Part shown: positions 41,470 to 50,642 of the stretch, piece after piece | Numbering within the stretch: position 1 is the stretch's first letter | Layout: every line of letters starts with the position of its first letter | Source: Chachezhania sediminis | GTDB taxonomy: Bacteria > Pseudomonadota > Alphaproteobacteria > Rhodobacterales > Rhodobacteraceae | Assembly: GCF_009765275.1 (NCBI RefSeq) | Contig: NZ_VOPH01000001.1 | Span: 558,001 to 622,000 of the forward strand | Length of the DNA stretch: 64,000 nucleotides | Direction: 5' to 3' | Position numbers and translations under genes: made by a program | The notes under the pieces: generated by a model | The model's input: only the letters and a program-made list of their open reading frames with translations | Told to the model about the DNA's origin: nothing | The model's database searches: none

Positions 41470-42651
41470 ATGCATGATCGAATGAAGGCCGCGCTGGCGG
41501 CCGTTGCAGTTGCGCTTGGGCTGTCCGGTCCGGTTGCGGCGCAGGGACAATCGGCCCCCCCAATGAAGGTCGGCGTGGTCGAGATGAAGCGCCAGCAGAT
41601 ACCGCGCGTCGTCAGCCTGCCCGGCCGTGCCGTGGCCTATCAGGAGGTCGATCTGCGCCCCAGGATCGGCGGCGTGATCCAGGAGATCCTCTATACCCCC
41701 GGACAGGATCTGAAGGTGGGCGATCCCCTGTTCCGCATCGACGATGCCGCCTACCGCGCGCAGGTGGCGGCCGACCAGGCCGAGGTGTCGACGGCCGAGG
41801 CCGAATTGCAGGTCGCCCAGTCGACCTATGAGAGGGTCGAACAACTGGCCGGACGCGGCTTCACCGTGGCCGAGGCAGAGGCCGCGACCGGCAAGCTGGC
41901 CGGAGCAAAGGCCGCGCTGGAAGGCGCGAAGGCAGCGCTGGAATTCTCCCAGACCCAGCTGTCCTGGACCACGATCACCAGTCCCATCGAAGGCAGTGCC
42001 GACGTGGCCACTGTTTCGGTGGGCGACCTTGTCACCGCCGGCCAGTCGGATGCGCTGACCACGATCACCCGGCTGGATCCGATCGACGTCGACATGCTGG
42101 AGGCAAGCGCGCGGATGCTGCAACTGCGCCAGCAGATCGAGGACGGGACGCTTTCGGTCAATGCCGAGCTGAACGCCAAGCTGACGCTTGAGAACGGCCA
42201 GATCTATCGCGGAGTGGGCCAGTTCGTGACGCCCGGCAACGCGGTTTCGACCTCGACGGGCACGTTGACGCTGCGCTTCCGCTTCGACAATCCCGACCGG
42301 CTGATCCTGCCGGGGATGTTCATGCGGGGCGACATCACGATGGGCACGATGAACGCCTACCTGGTCCCGCAACGCGCGGCGACGCGGAACAATGCCGGCA
42401 AGCTGGTGACCTATTTCGTGGGCCAGGACGGGATGGCACGGCAGGTGCTGCTGTCGGATATCGGCAGCTATCAGAACAACTGGATCGTGCTCGCGGATGT
42501 AGAAGACGGCGCACAGCTGATCGTCGACGGGCAGAAAAGCCTGCGCCCCGGCCTGCCCGTGACCCCGGTTCCGGTCCGGATCGGGCCTGACGGCCTGGTG
42601 CGCGACGCGGCCGAAGGCGGTCAGGACGCGGCCCAACCGGCAGGCGACTGA
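41470..42651 (+). CDS. RND efflux periplasmic adaptor
   Basis: A 393-residue membrane-fusion protein linking an inner-membrane RND pump to an outer-membrane channel. Signal peptide is MKAALAAVAVALGLSGPVAA. The lipoyl half-motifs are YQEVDLRPRIGGVIQEI and TTITSPIEGSADVATV, with the coiled-coil hairpin between. There is no SD sequence before either ATG (41470 or 41482). It is followed three bases later by the pump. Confidence 0.92.
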   Translation: MHDRMKAALAAVAVALGLSGPVAAQGQSAPPMKVGVVEMKRQQIPRVVSLPGRAVAYQEVDLRPRIGGVIQEILYTPGQDLKVGDPLFRIDDAAYRAQVAADQAEVSTAEAELQVAQSTYERVEQLAGRGFTVAEAEAATGKLAGAKAALEGAKAALEFSQTQLSWTTITSPIEGSADVATVSVGDLVTAGQSDALTTITRLDPIDVDMLEASARMLQLRQQIEDGTLSVNAELNAKLTLENGQIYRGVGQFVTPGNAVSTSTGTLTLRFRFDNPDRLILPGMFMRGDITMGTMNAYLVPQRAATRNNAGKLVTYFVGQDGMARQVLLSDIGSYQNNWIVLADVEDGAQLIVDGQKSLRPGLPVTPVPVRIGPDGLVRDAAEGGQDAAQPAGD

Positions 42652-42654
42652 TCC

Positions 42655-45600
42655 ATGGCAACTTTCTTCATTCACCGCCCGGTCTTTGCCTGGGTGCTGG
42701 CCATCGTCGTCATGCTGGGCGGCACTTTCGGCCTGCTCAGCCTGCCGATCTCGCAATATCCCAACATCGCGCCCACGACGGTGCGGATCTCGGCCACCTA
42801 TACCGGCGCCTCGGCGGCCACGGTCGAAAACTCTGTCACCTCGGTGATCGAGGACGGGATGACCGGGCTCGACGGCCTGATCTACATGACCTCGTCCTCG
42901 ACCCAGGGCTCGTCCAGCGTGTCGCTGATCTTCGACGACAGCGTCGTGCCGGACATGGCGCAGGTGCAGGTCCAGAACCGGCTGCAGCTGGTGCAATCGG
43001 CACTGCCCACCTCGGTCACGCAGCGGGGTGTGCGGGTCAGCCGGTCGACATCGTCGATCCTGATGGTGGGTGCACTGGTGTCGACCGACGGCCGCTATAC
43101 CTCGCTGGAGCTGGGCGACATCCTGTCGTCGACCTTCGAAGATCCGGTCCAGCGGACCGAGGGCGTGGGATCGATCAACATCTTCGGCACCGAATACGCG
43201 ATGCGGATCTGGCTGCAGCCCGGACGGCTGTTCCAGTACCAGCTGACGGCGTCGGACATCACCCGCGCCGTCAGCCAGCAGAACACGAATGTCACGGTGG
43301 GATCGCTGGGCGCGCAGCCGGTGGTCGAAGGCCAGCAGATCACCGTGTCCCTGTCCGCCCAGTCTCAGCTGAAGTCGGTCGAGGATTTCCAGCGGATCCT
43401 GCTGAAGACCAAGGACGACGGCTCGGCCGTCTATCTTGCCGATGTCGCGACGATCGAACTGGGGGCACAGAACTATGGCCGGTCCTCGCGGTTCAACGGC
43501 CTGCAGGCCGCGGGCTTCGGCGTGAACCTGGCCACCGGGGCCAACGCGGTGGAAACCGCGGCACGGGTCCGGGCGGTGATCGCGACCCTGGAAAGGTCGC
43601 TTCCCGAAGGAGTCGTGGTCGAGTTTCCCTACGACACCTCTCCCTTTGTCGAGAAGTCGATCAATCAAGTCTATCACACCCTGATCGAGGCGGTGGTCCT
43701 GGTCTTCCTGGTCATCCTGCTGTTCCTGCAAAGCTGGCGGGCGACGATCATTCCGACCATCGCCGTGCCGGTCGTTCTTCTGGGCACCTTCGGGGTCTTG
43801 GCGGTGCTGGGCATGTCGATCAACACGCTGTCGATGTTCGCGCTGGTCCTGGCCATCGGCCTGCTGGTCGACGATGCCATCGTGGTCGTCGAAAACGTCG
43901 AACGCGTGATGGAAGAGGAAGGCCTGGACCCGGTCGCGGCGACGGAAAAGAGCATGGGCGAGATTTCGTCGGCGCTGATCGGGATCGTGCTGGTGCTGTC
44001 GGCGGTGTTCCTGCCCATGGCCTTCATGACCGGGTCGACCGGGGTCATCTATCGCCAGTTTTCGGTCACGATCATCACCGCAATGGTACTGTCCCTGTTC
44101 GTCGCGCTGATCCTGACGCCTGCGATGTGCGCCCAGTTGCTGCGGTCGTCCCATGGCAAACGGCCGATGGTGCCGCTGCGCTGGTTCAACGGCGGGCTGG
44201 ACCGGCTGACCAACGGATACGGCGCGACTGTTAGGCGCTTTTCGGCGCGGCCCTTCCGGATGCTGATCGTCCTTCTGGCGGTGGGCTACGGCGCTTGGTG
44301 GATCTATGACCGGCTGCCGTCGTCTTTCCTTCCGACCGAGGACCAGGGCGTGCTGATGACGCTGATCACCCTGCCCGACCACGCCACCACGCAACAGACG
44401 ACGCAGGCCGTCCGCAATATCGAATCCTACATGCTGAACCGGCAGGCGGACGCGGTCGACGGCATCTTCGGCGCCGTGGGCTTCAGCTTCGGCGGATCCG
44501 GCCAGAACCGGGCGATGATGTTCGTGCGGATGAAGGACTATGCGGACCGGGAAGGCATCGACGCGGGCGACGTGATGGCAGCCGCGAACCGCGCCTTCTA
44601 TCAAAACCGCGACGGGCAGATATTCTTTCTGCAGCCCCCCGCGATCCCCGGCATGGGCACCTCTTCGGGGTTCACCATGTATCTGGTCGATCAGGCCGGC
44701 ACTGGGCAGGAGGCGCTGAAAAACGCTGCGGACGAACTGATCGCCGCCGCGCGCGCCGATCCTGGCCTGACCAACATCCGCGGCAACGACGACACCCAGC
44801 GCCCGTCGCTGAAGCTGACCATCGATCAGCAGAAGGCCGGGGCCCTGGGCGTGTCCCTGTCCGACGTGAACGCGATGCTGGCCACGGTCTTTGCCGGGAC
44901 CTACGTGAACGACTTTCCGCAGGGCAACAAGCTGCGCGAGGTGATCGTGCAGGGCGGCGCCCCGTGGCGGATGCAGCCCGAGGACATCGACGCCTGGTAC
45001 ATCCGCAACGATCAGGGCGAGATGGTGCCCCTGTCGGCGATTATGACCCGCAGCTGGGACACGATCACGCCCTCGCTGACCCGCTATGGCGGCACTCCCG
45101 CGATCGAGATTTCGGGCGCGGCGACCGCAGGCACCAGTTCGGGCGCCGCAATGGAGCGGATGGAGGAACTGACCGCCCGGCTGGATGGCGGCTACGGCGC
45201 CGCCTGGACGGGCCTCAGCTACCAGGAGCGGCTGTCGGGGAACCAGGAACCGCTTCTCTATTCGCTGTCGGCACTGATCGTGTTCCTGTGCCTGGCCGCG
45301 CTTTACGAAAGCTGGACGGTGCCCTTCGCGGTGATGTTGTCGGTGCCGGTGGGGATCCTGGGCGCACTGTTTGCGACCTGGTATTTCGGCCAGACCAACG
45401 ACGTCTACTTCAAGGTGGGGCTTCTGACGACCATCGGCCTTGCGGCGCGCAACGCGATCCTGATCGTGGAATTCGCCGAAACCCTGCGCGAACAGGGCAA
45501 GGGGCTGATCGAGGCGACGGTGATGTCGTCGAAACAACGCCTGCGGCCGATCCTGATGACCTCGCTGGCCTTCGGCTTCGGCATCCTGCCGCTGGTTCTG

Positions 45601-45765
45601 GCCACCGGCGCCGGCGCCAATGCGCAGAGGTCGATCGGGACCGGCATGCTGGGCGGCATCGTCTTTTCGGCCGTGATCGGGATCGTGATGGTGCCGGTCT
45701 TCTATGTCGGCGTGCTGAAGGCAGTGGCCCTGGCACGCGGCCGCTGGAAGATGACGAAGCTGTGA
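42655..45765 (+). CDS. RND multidrug efflux permease (HAE1/AcrB type)
   Basis: A 1036-residue trimeric proton antiporter. The N-terminal start FFIHRPVFAWVLAIVVMLGG is canonical, the TM4 proton-relay Asp pair is in LLVDDAIVVVENVER, and GxSxExx-type segments flank TM10-12 (VGLLTTIGLAARNAILIVEFAE contains the conserved K/N region). Length matches AcrB (1049). No outer-membrane factor follows, so the channel must be encoded elsewhere. Confidence 0.96.
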   Translation: MATFFIHRPVFAWVLAIVVMLGGTFGLLSLPISQYPNIAPTTVRISATYTGASAATVENSVTSVIEDGMTGLDGLIYMTSSSTQGSSSVSLIFDDSVVPDMAQVQVQNRLQLVQSALPTSVTQRGVRVSRSTSSILMVGALVSTDGRYTSLELGDILSSTFEDPVQRTEGVGSINIFGTEYAMRIWLQPGRLFQYQLTASDITRAVSQQNTNVTVGSLGAQPVVEGQQITVSLSAQSQLKSVEDFQRILLKTKDDGSAVYLADVATIELGAQNYGRSSRFNGLQAAGFGVNLATGANAVETAARVRAVIATLERSLPEGVVVEFPYDTSPFVEKSINQVYHTLIEAVVLVFLVILLFLQSWRATIIPTIAVPVVLLGTFGVLAVLGMSINTLSMFALVLAIGLLVDDAIVVVENVERVMEEEGLDPVAATEKSMGEISSALIGIVLVLSAVFLPMAFMTGSTGVIYRQFSVTIITAMVLSLFVALILTPAMCAQLLRSSHGKRPMVPLRWFNGGLDRLTNGYGATVRRFSARPFRMLIVLLAVGYGAWWIYDRLPSSFLPTEDQGVLMTLITLPDHATTQQTTQAVRNIESYMLNRQADAVDGIFGAVGFSFGGSGQNRAMMFVRMKDYADREGIDAGDVMAAANRAFYQNRDGQIFFLQPPAIPGMGTSSGFTMYLVDQAGTGQEALKNAADELIAAARADPGLTNIRGNDDTQRPSLKLTIDQQKAGALGVSLSDVNAMLATVFAGTYVNDFPQGNKLREVIVQGGAPWRMQPEDIDAWYIRNDQGEMVPLSAIMTRSWDTITPSLTRYGGTPAIEISGAATAGTSSGAAMERMEELTARLDGGYGAAWTGLSYQERLSGNQEPLLYSLSALIVFLCLAALYESWTVPFAVMLSVPVGILGALFATWYFGQTNDVYFKVGLLTTIGLAARNAILIVEFAETLREQGKGLIEATVMSSKQRLRPILMTSLAFGFGILPLVLATGAGANAQRSIGTGMLGGIVFSAVIGIVMVPVFYVGVLKAVALARGRWKMTKL

Positions 45766-45900
45766 CCGGGCCCCGGGCCGGACCGCTTTCGCACTGAGCG
45801 ACCCCCGGCTCGGTTCTGCGCCAGATCCCCGCACGGGCTGACCCCGCGGGTGGACTTGCCCCCCCTCGCCGCCTATCCTTTGCGGCAAGGAGTTCTTTTC

Positions 45901-46263
45901 ATGCCCAAACGCTTAATCGCCACCGCCCTTCTGGCCGCCGCCGTCCTGACGGGGATGTCCGGCACCGCCTCGGCCAAGTCCATCCACAAGATGATCGTCG
46001 ACACCGGCCTGACCGATGCCGACTTCCAGATCATGGGCGATGCCGGACGCACGCTGTATGTGGACAAGACCGCCAAGGTCGGGGCCGAGGCCATCTGGCA
46101 GAACCCGGAAACCGGGTCCCATGGCACGGTCGAGGTCCAGAAGATCGAAGGCAACTGCGTGATCCTTCAGCACCTTTACGTGTCGGGGCGGACGAAGAAA
46201 CAGACCTCGACCTGGCTGAAACAGTGCAAGCAGCCGAACGGCAGCTGGGTCCTGACGCCCTGA
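45901..46263 (+). CDS. Small secreted protein of unknown function
   Basis: A 120-residue exported protein. Signal peptide MPKRLIATALLAAAVLTGMS ends TASA. The mature part has QIMGDAGRTLYVDKTAKVG, GSHGTVEV, and CVILQHLYVSGRTKKQTSTW with two Cys. The VNDxxG-like middle recalls 17-kDa surface antigens, but this is weak. AAGGAG is about ten bases before the ATG. It stands alone. Confidence 0.75.
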   Translation: MPKRLIATALLAAAVLTGMSGTASAKSIHKMIVDTGLTDADFQIMGDAGRTLYVDKTAKVGAEAIWQNPETGSHGTVEVQKIEGNCVILQHLYVSGRTKKQTSTWLKQCKQPNGSWVLTP

Positions 46264-46544
46264 TCGGGGTGCGGATCGCCCCCGGCGGTCTGCGTCACCT
46301 GCACCGGCTCGGTCGCCAGTCGTCCCCCGTTCGGGTCCGGATCCCTTGCCGCGAACGGGCGATCTCCGGTTCCGTCGCCGTCGCTCCGAACGAACGGCCG
46401 CCGGACGGGCATTTCGCCCCAGACCGGACCTTAGGCGCGTTCCAAACAAGGGTCGGCTTGCGGCGAGGCTGTTTGAGAACTGTCAGTTCTGGGGTGTGTT
46501 CGTGGCTTGCAGCGTTTGTGCCGGCTTGAACACGCCCTTCTTGT
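46264..46544. other. Gene-free scar segment left of the transposase remnant
   Basis: No gene is seen. An AGAACT/AGTTCT hairpin with loop GTC lies at 46476-46490. The composition becomes less GC-rich from about 46440, marking the start of the mobile-element graveyard next to tRNA-Leu. Confidence 0.5.
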
Positions 46545-46616
46545 TCAGGCCTTGAGCGCGGCCATCAAGCTTCGCGTGCCGACTATCGAGATCATCCGCT
46601 TGATGTTGTAGGCTAA
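46545..46616 (-). pseudogene. C-terminal remnant of a transposase
   Basis: The frame LAYNIKRMISIVG through MAALKA then stop matches the C-terminus of IS1182/IS4-like transposases (consensus-like AYNxKRxInilG...L..ALxA). Everything upstream is gone. It is about 24 residues and sits in the same short scar as a truncated integrase. Confidence 0.6.
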
Positions 46617-46688
46617 CCGACACCGACCCCAAGTTTGGAAGTCCACCCTCCTATCTGGTCGACAAGCTCAGGGGGACAGCCAGCGTTT

Positions 46689-46985
46689 CTAAGTCGGTCC
46701 CTGAGAGTGTGCCGGAGACAGTGACAGGTAAGATCGCCGTAACGGCTTGGGCTCTCGGGTCTGAACGAGCCTCCCCACATCCAAGGGCATCACCCGTTCA
46801 GCCGACCACACTTCATCCAGTTTTGCAGTCAGGCCGGAGCTGAGAATCGCCACCCGCTCAGGGTCCCTGCCAAGATTGCAGCGAACCACCTTCAGGCCAA
46901 AGGCATCAGCCACCCGATCCGGGACACGTCGATTGTAGTAGTAGGAACTTCCACGCTGCACTGTGTGTTGCAGTTTGTGTGCCAT
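46689..46985 (-). pseudogene. Truncated tyrosine-type integrase (DUF6538-like N-terminus)
   Basis: A 98-residue remnant. MAHKLQHTVQRGSSYYYNRR followed by VPDRVADAFGLKVVRCNLG is typical of the DUF6538 N-terminal domain of phage/ICE integrases that start YYxRRVP. The core-binding and catalytic domains are missing and the frame ends in a short unrelated tail. GGAG lies six bases before the ATG. The start is 57 bp past the 3' end of tRNA-Leu and in the same direction, the usual place for a tRNA-targeting integrase. Confidence 0.75.
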
Positions 46986-47041
46986 TTTCATCTCCAAGCT
47001 TCGCTTAACGCTCGGATACAAAACGGTTTTCCTGAGAAAAC

Positions 47042-47128
47042 TGGTGCGGTCGAGAAGACTCGAACTTCCACGGGAGTTACCCCACAGCGACCTCAACGCT
47101 GCGCGTCTACCAATTCCGCCACGACCGC
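47042..47128 (-). tRNA. tRNA-Leu (anticodon GAG)
   Basis: An 87-nt class II tRNA with the CCA encoded. The acceptor stem is GCGGTCG/CGACCGC, the D-arm carries TGGTAGACGC, the anticodon stem CAGCG/CGCTG flanks TTGAGGT (GAG at 47092-47094), a long variable arm follows, and the T-arm has TTCGAGT. It reads CUC and CUU. Its 3' end faces the integrase remnant. Confidence 0.95.
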
Positions 47129-47277
47129 ACGTCTAGGCTTGGTGGACGGGCGTATAGACGAAGGCGAAACCGATGTGAAGGCCGTGCGAACGAAAATCGA
47201 CGCCGAGAGTTGATTTGTATCCCGGGGCCCGGCTCTGCTAGTGTCGGGCCCGATCCAGCCGACCCGGAAAGGCCGCC

Positions 47278-47949
47278 ATGACCGACCCCGAACACACAGA
47301 CCCTACGGCCGACGTGGTGCAGGTCGACATCGTTTCCGACGTTGTCTGCCCCTGGTGCATCATCGGATTCCTTCAATTGCAGCAAGGGCTTGCCCTGTCG
47401 GGCCTGGGCGCGCGGCTGCGCTGGCATCCGTTCCAGCTGAACCCGGGCATGGGCCCGGAAGGCCAGAACATCGCCGAACACGTGGCCGAGAAATACGGAT
47501 CGACCCCGGAGCAGAGCAGAGCCGCGCGCGAGCGGCTGACAAGCCTGGGTGCGGGCCTGGGCTTTGCCATCAACTTCACGCCCGACTCGCGGATCTATAA
47601 CACCTTCCGGGCGCATCAGCTTCTGGACTGGGCCGGCGGGCTGGGGCTGCAGCACCCGCTGAAGCTCGCGCTGTTCAAGGCCTATTTCACCGACCAGCGC
47701 GACGTATCCAGGGACGAGGTGCTGCTGGATGTTGCAGAATCGGTCGGGCTGGACCGGACCGCGGCGGCCGAGGTGCTGGACAGCGGATCGCACGCCGGGC
47801 GCGTCAAGGAGCGGTCGGAATTCTGGCTGGAAAACGGGATTTCCGGCGTGCCGGCCATGGTCTTCGACGGACGCTACCTTCTGACCGGCGCGCAGGATCC
47901 GCAGACCTATGCCGACGTGCTGCGCCGCTGCCGGGCGGATGCCGCATGA
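47278..47949 (+). CDS. DsbA-family (FrnE-like) oxidoreductase
   Basis: A 223-residue thioredoxin-fold protein without signal peptide. The active site is CPWC at 24-27 in [13 protein letters not shown], with a helical insertion and the cis-Pro loop [14 protein letters not shown]. It belongs to the cytoplasmic FrnE/2-hydroxychromene isomerase-like subgroup. It overlaps lipB by four bases (ATGA), so the two are coupled. Confidence 0.9.
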   Translation: MTDPEHTDPTADVVQVDIVSDVVCPWCIIGFLQLQQGLALSGLGARLRWHPFQLNPGMGPEGQNIAEHVAEKYGSTPEQSRAARERLTSLGAGLGFAINFTPDSRIYNTFRAHQLLDWAGGLGLQHPLKLALFKAYFTDQRDVSRDEVLLDVAESVGLDRTAAAEVLDSGSHAGRVKERSEFWLENGISGVPAMVFDGRYLLTGAQDPQTYADVLRRCRADAA

Positions 47950-48635
47950 CGAGCCCGGCCCTGCTGGCCGAGCCGTTCCTGTCGGGGATCGAATGGAAAC
48001 GCTCCGACGGACTGGTCGACTATGACGCGGCGCTGGCCTTCATGGAGGCGCGCGCCAATGCCATCGCCGCGGGCGAGGCACCGGAATGCCTGTGGTTCCT
48101 GGAACACCCGCCGCTTTACACCGCCGGGACCAGCGCCAGGATCGCGGACCTGACAGACCCCGACCGCTTCCCGGTCTACCAGACCCGGCGGGGCGGGCAG
48201 TACACCTATCACGGGCCCGGGCAGCGGGTGGTCTATGTCATGCTGGACCTGACGAAGCGCGGCCGCGACGTGCGCCGTTTCGTCCAGATGCTGGAAGCCT
48301 GGGTCATCGCCGCGCTGGCCGAATTCAACGTGACGGGCGAAATCCGGGACGGCCGGGTCGGCGTCTGGGTCGCACGGCCGGAAAAGCCCCGGACAGTCAG
48401 CGGCCAGGTGGCCGAGGACAAGATCGCGGCGCTGGGGATCCGGCTGCGCAAATGGGTCAGCTTTCACGGCATCTCGATCAACGTGGACCCGGACCTGGAC
48501 CATTTCGGCGGAATCGTGCCCTGCGGGATCAGCGAATTCGGCGTCACCAGCCTGGTCGACCTGGGCCTGCCGGTGACCATGGCGGATCTGGACGTGGCGC
48601 TGGAACGGACCTTTCCGCAGGTGTTCGGGGACTAG
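47946..48635 (+). CDS. lipB: Lipoyl(octanoyl) transferase
   Basis: A 229-residue enzyme moving octanoyl from acyl carrier protein onto lipoyl domains. Signatures: [17 protein letters not shown], the conserved Lys region [29 protein letters not shown], and the catalytic Cys in IVPCGI. It overlaps the DsbA-like gene. A pair of hairpins follows before the convergent zinc-transporter gene. Confidence 0.95.
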   Translation: MTSPALLAEPFLSGIEWKRSDGLVDYDAALAFMEARANAIAAGEAPECLWFLEHPPLYTAGTSARIADLTDPDRFPVYQTRRGGQYTYHGPGQRVVYVMLDLTKRGRDVRRFVQMLEAWVIAALAEFNVTGEIRDGRVGVWVARPEKPRTVSGQVAEDKIAALGIRLRKWVSFHGISINVDPDLDHFGGIVPCGISEFGVTSLVDLGLPVTMADLDVALERTFPQVFGD

Positions 48636-48656
48636 GCTTGGCAGTCCCGCCCGGCC

Positions 48657-48700
48657 AGGGCGATTTCAAATCGCCCTGAGATAGCCGTTCGGAAACGGCT
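48657..48700. terminator. Two tandem hairpins between lipB and the CDF gene
   Basis: AGGGCGATTT/AAATCGCCCT (48657-48677, loop C) and AGCCGTT/AACGGCT (48683-48700, loop CGGA) lie between convergent genes and can serve both. The first has the TTTCAAA centre also seen at 21132-21154. Confidence 0.65.
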
Positions 48701-48715
48701 TGCCGCGCCCACGCC

Positions 48716-49747
48716 TCAGCCGTGACCGATCAGCTGGGGCGCGTCACAGGCGTGATGTGCGCATTCCAGTTCCAGCGTGGAATGGTCGATCCCGAAGCCC
48801 GATTTCAGCACCTGCTTCACCTGCGCCTTGATGCCGTCGGCCTCGCCCCAGGCGCCTTCCTCCAGGATGACATGGGCCTGCAGCGCCGCCTCGTTCTCCT
48901 GCATCTGCCACAGGTGGACGTGGTGGACATCCGTCACCCCCGGCACCGCACGCATCGCATCGACCACCTGCCCGAAGTCCAGATCCCCCGGCGTGCCCAG
49001 CATCAGCACCCGGATCACGCCGCCGATTTCCGCCTGCACGTGCCACAGGATATAGGCCGAGATCATCAGCGTCACCGCCGGGTCGACCCAGGTCCAGCCG
49101 TAGAGGATGACCAGCGTCCCGGCCAGGATCACCGCGACAGACCCCAGCGCATCCGCCACGTTGTGCAGGAACGCCGCCCGGATGTTCATACTGTCCTTCG
49201 ACATCGAATAAGTCAGCGCCGCCGTGATCAGGTCGATCACCAGCGCGATGCCCGCGACGATCACCATGATCCAGCCGGTCACCGGCTCCGGCTCGAAGAA
49301 GCGGATGACGCCTTCGTAGACCAGGTAGATGGCGACGATCACCAGCGTGACATAGTTGATCAGGGCGGCCACCACCTCGGCCCGGCCGTAGCCGAAGCTC
49401 ATCCCCTCGTTGGCCGGACGGCGGGCGATCTTGCGGGCCAGGAAGGCGATGACCAGCGCCATCGCGTCCGACAGGTTATGCAGCGCATCCGCGATCAGCG
49501 ACAGCGACCCGGACAGGATCCCGCCGACGATCTGCGCCACCGTCAGGGCCATGTTGACGACAACCGCGCCGACGATGCGGGCATCGCCTGCCGACGGATC
49601 GATATGATGGTGGTGGTGCCCGTGCCCATGCCCGTGATGGCCATGGCTGTGCCCGTGCGAATGTGCAGCATGATCGGGACCGGCATGACCATGCGACCCA
49701 TGGCCACCGTGGTCGTGGCCTGCGTGATCGTGGGTCTTGTCTGCCAT
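48716..49747 (-). CDS. Cation diffusion facilitator with histidine-rich N-terminus
   Basis: A 343-residue CDF exporter, probably for Zn. The first 48 residues hold 21 histidines in HG/HD/HS pairs, a metal-loading tail, before six membrane helices beginning IVGAVVVNMALTVAQIVGG. Metal-site motifs are DALHNLSDAMAL and HNVADALGS (site A) and HHVHLWQM in the C-terminal domain. GGAGG precedes the ATG. It is convergent with lipB. Confidence 0.94.
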   Translation of the reverse strand: MADKTHDHAGHDHGGHGSHGHAGPDHAAHSHGHSHGHHGHGHGHHHHHIDPSAGDARIVGAVVVNMALTVAQIVGGILSGSLSLIADALHNLSDAMALVIAFLARKIARRPANEGMSFGYGRAEVVAALINYVTLVIVAIYLVYEGVIRFFEPEPVTGWIMVIVAGIALVIDLITAALTYSMSKDSMNIRAAFLHNVADALGSVAVILAGTLVILYGWTWVDPAVTLMISAYILWHVQAEIGGVIRVLMLGTPGDLDFGQVVDAMRAVPGVTDVHHVHLWQMQENEAALQAHVILEEGAWGEADGIKAQVKQVLKSGFGIDHSTLELECAHHACDAPQLIGHG

Positions 49748-49842
49748 AAACAGCCTCCGCGGGCCGGTGCTGTGCCCGGCCCTGACTTGAAACCCCTCGC
49801 GCAGGCCAGGCTGCGCAACCAGTGCCGCCGGGGCGGCGGCCG

Positions 49843-50259
49843 TCAGGCCAGCGCCGCGCGGATCTTGTCGGCCTCGGCCGCCAGGTCGGCGTGATCGGCC
49901 ATCTGCCCCGGCGGGCGGATCTTGTCGCCTTCACGCCGCGGCAGGATGTGGAAGTGCAGGTGATAGACCTCCTGCCCGCCGGCCGGTTCATTGAACTGCT
50001 GAAGCGTGATGCCATCGGCGCCATAGGCCGCCATCATCGCCTGGCTGACCTTCTGAACCGTGGCCATCACCGCGGCCAGCTGATCGGCGCTTGCGTCCAG
50101 CATGTTGCGGCAGGGGGTCTTGGGGATCACCAGGACATGCCCGTCGATGCGGGGCATGATGTCCATGAACACCAGCGTATCGTCGTCTTCATAGACCTTG
50201 TGGCAGGGAATCTCTCCCCCCAGGATCTTCGCGAAGATGTTGTCGGGGTCGTAACTCAC
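49843..50259 (-). CDS. HIT family protein
   Basis: A 138-residue nucleotide-binding hydrolase of the HIT superfamily. The catalytic triad HLHFHILP (HxHxH) is near residue 107, preceded by NEPAGGQEVY. It resembles Hinkel/HINT-type AMP-lysine hydrolases. GTG at 50259 is chosen because AAGGA is eight bases upstream; homologues start at SYDPDNIFAKI. It is transcribed away from ctaD across a 383-bp gap. Confidence 0.92.
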   Translation of the reverse strand: MSYDPDNIFAKILGGEIPCHKVYEDDDTLVFMDIMPRIDGHVLVIPKTPCRNMLDASADQLAAVMATVQKVSQAMMAAYGADGITLQQFNEPAGGQEVYHLHFHILPRREGDKIRPPGQMADHADLAAEADKIRAALA

Positions 50260-50358
50260 GGCGGAAATCCTTGCCAAATCCGAAGCGTGTCCCTTCTGAA
50301 CGGCGGCCCGAGTCGCGTCAACCCGCCCAGCCGGACCGACGCGTCCCCTGCCCCGATC

Positions 50359-50448
50359 CGCCGCAGGCGCGCTGCCCCCCCAGGCGCCGGAGGCGCGGGC
50401 CCCACGCGCCGCGGGCGCGCTGTCCCATGCGTCGCAGACGCCCTGCCG
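50359..50448. repeat. Imperfect tandem GC hairpin repeats upstream of ctaD
   Basis: Four degenerate units of about 22-25 bp, each a GCGCC/GGCGC-type stem followed by a C-run, are spaced along 50359-50448. They lie in the 383-bp gap between HIT and ctaD, which has no gene. Function unknown. Confidence 0.5.
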
Positions 50449-50642
50449 CGACGATGGCCGCGAAACGCCGGGGATCGACCCGGCCGGGACGGGCCGTCGC
50501 CGCCTTCGGGCAACCCCTCCGCGTCAATTTATCTGTCGCCGCGCCCAGATGCGCCATTGCCCGAGCCTGATCGACATTCTAAAACCTGCATAACATCCCC
50601 CGCTTTGGCGGAGGATTCAGGCATTCTATCAGGAGGGACCTA

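Noticed and set aside
41065-45888. Very long open frame on the minus strand (about 1600 residues) opposite the RND pump
   Set aside because: It is the antisense of a GC-rich real gene, has a low-complexity Arg/His/Gln-rich translation, and no ribosome site or family signature.
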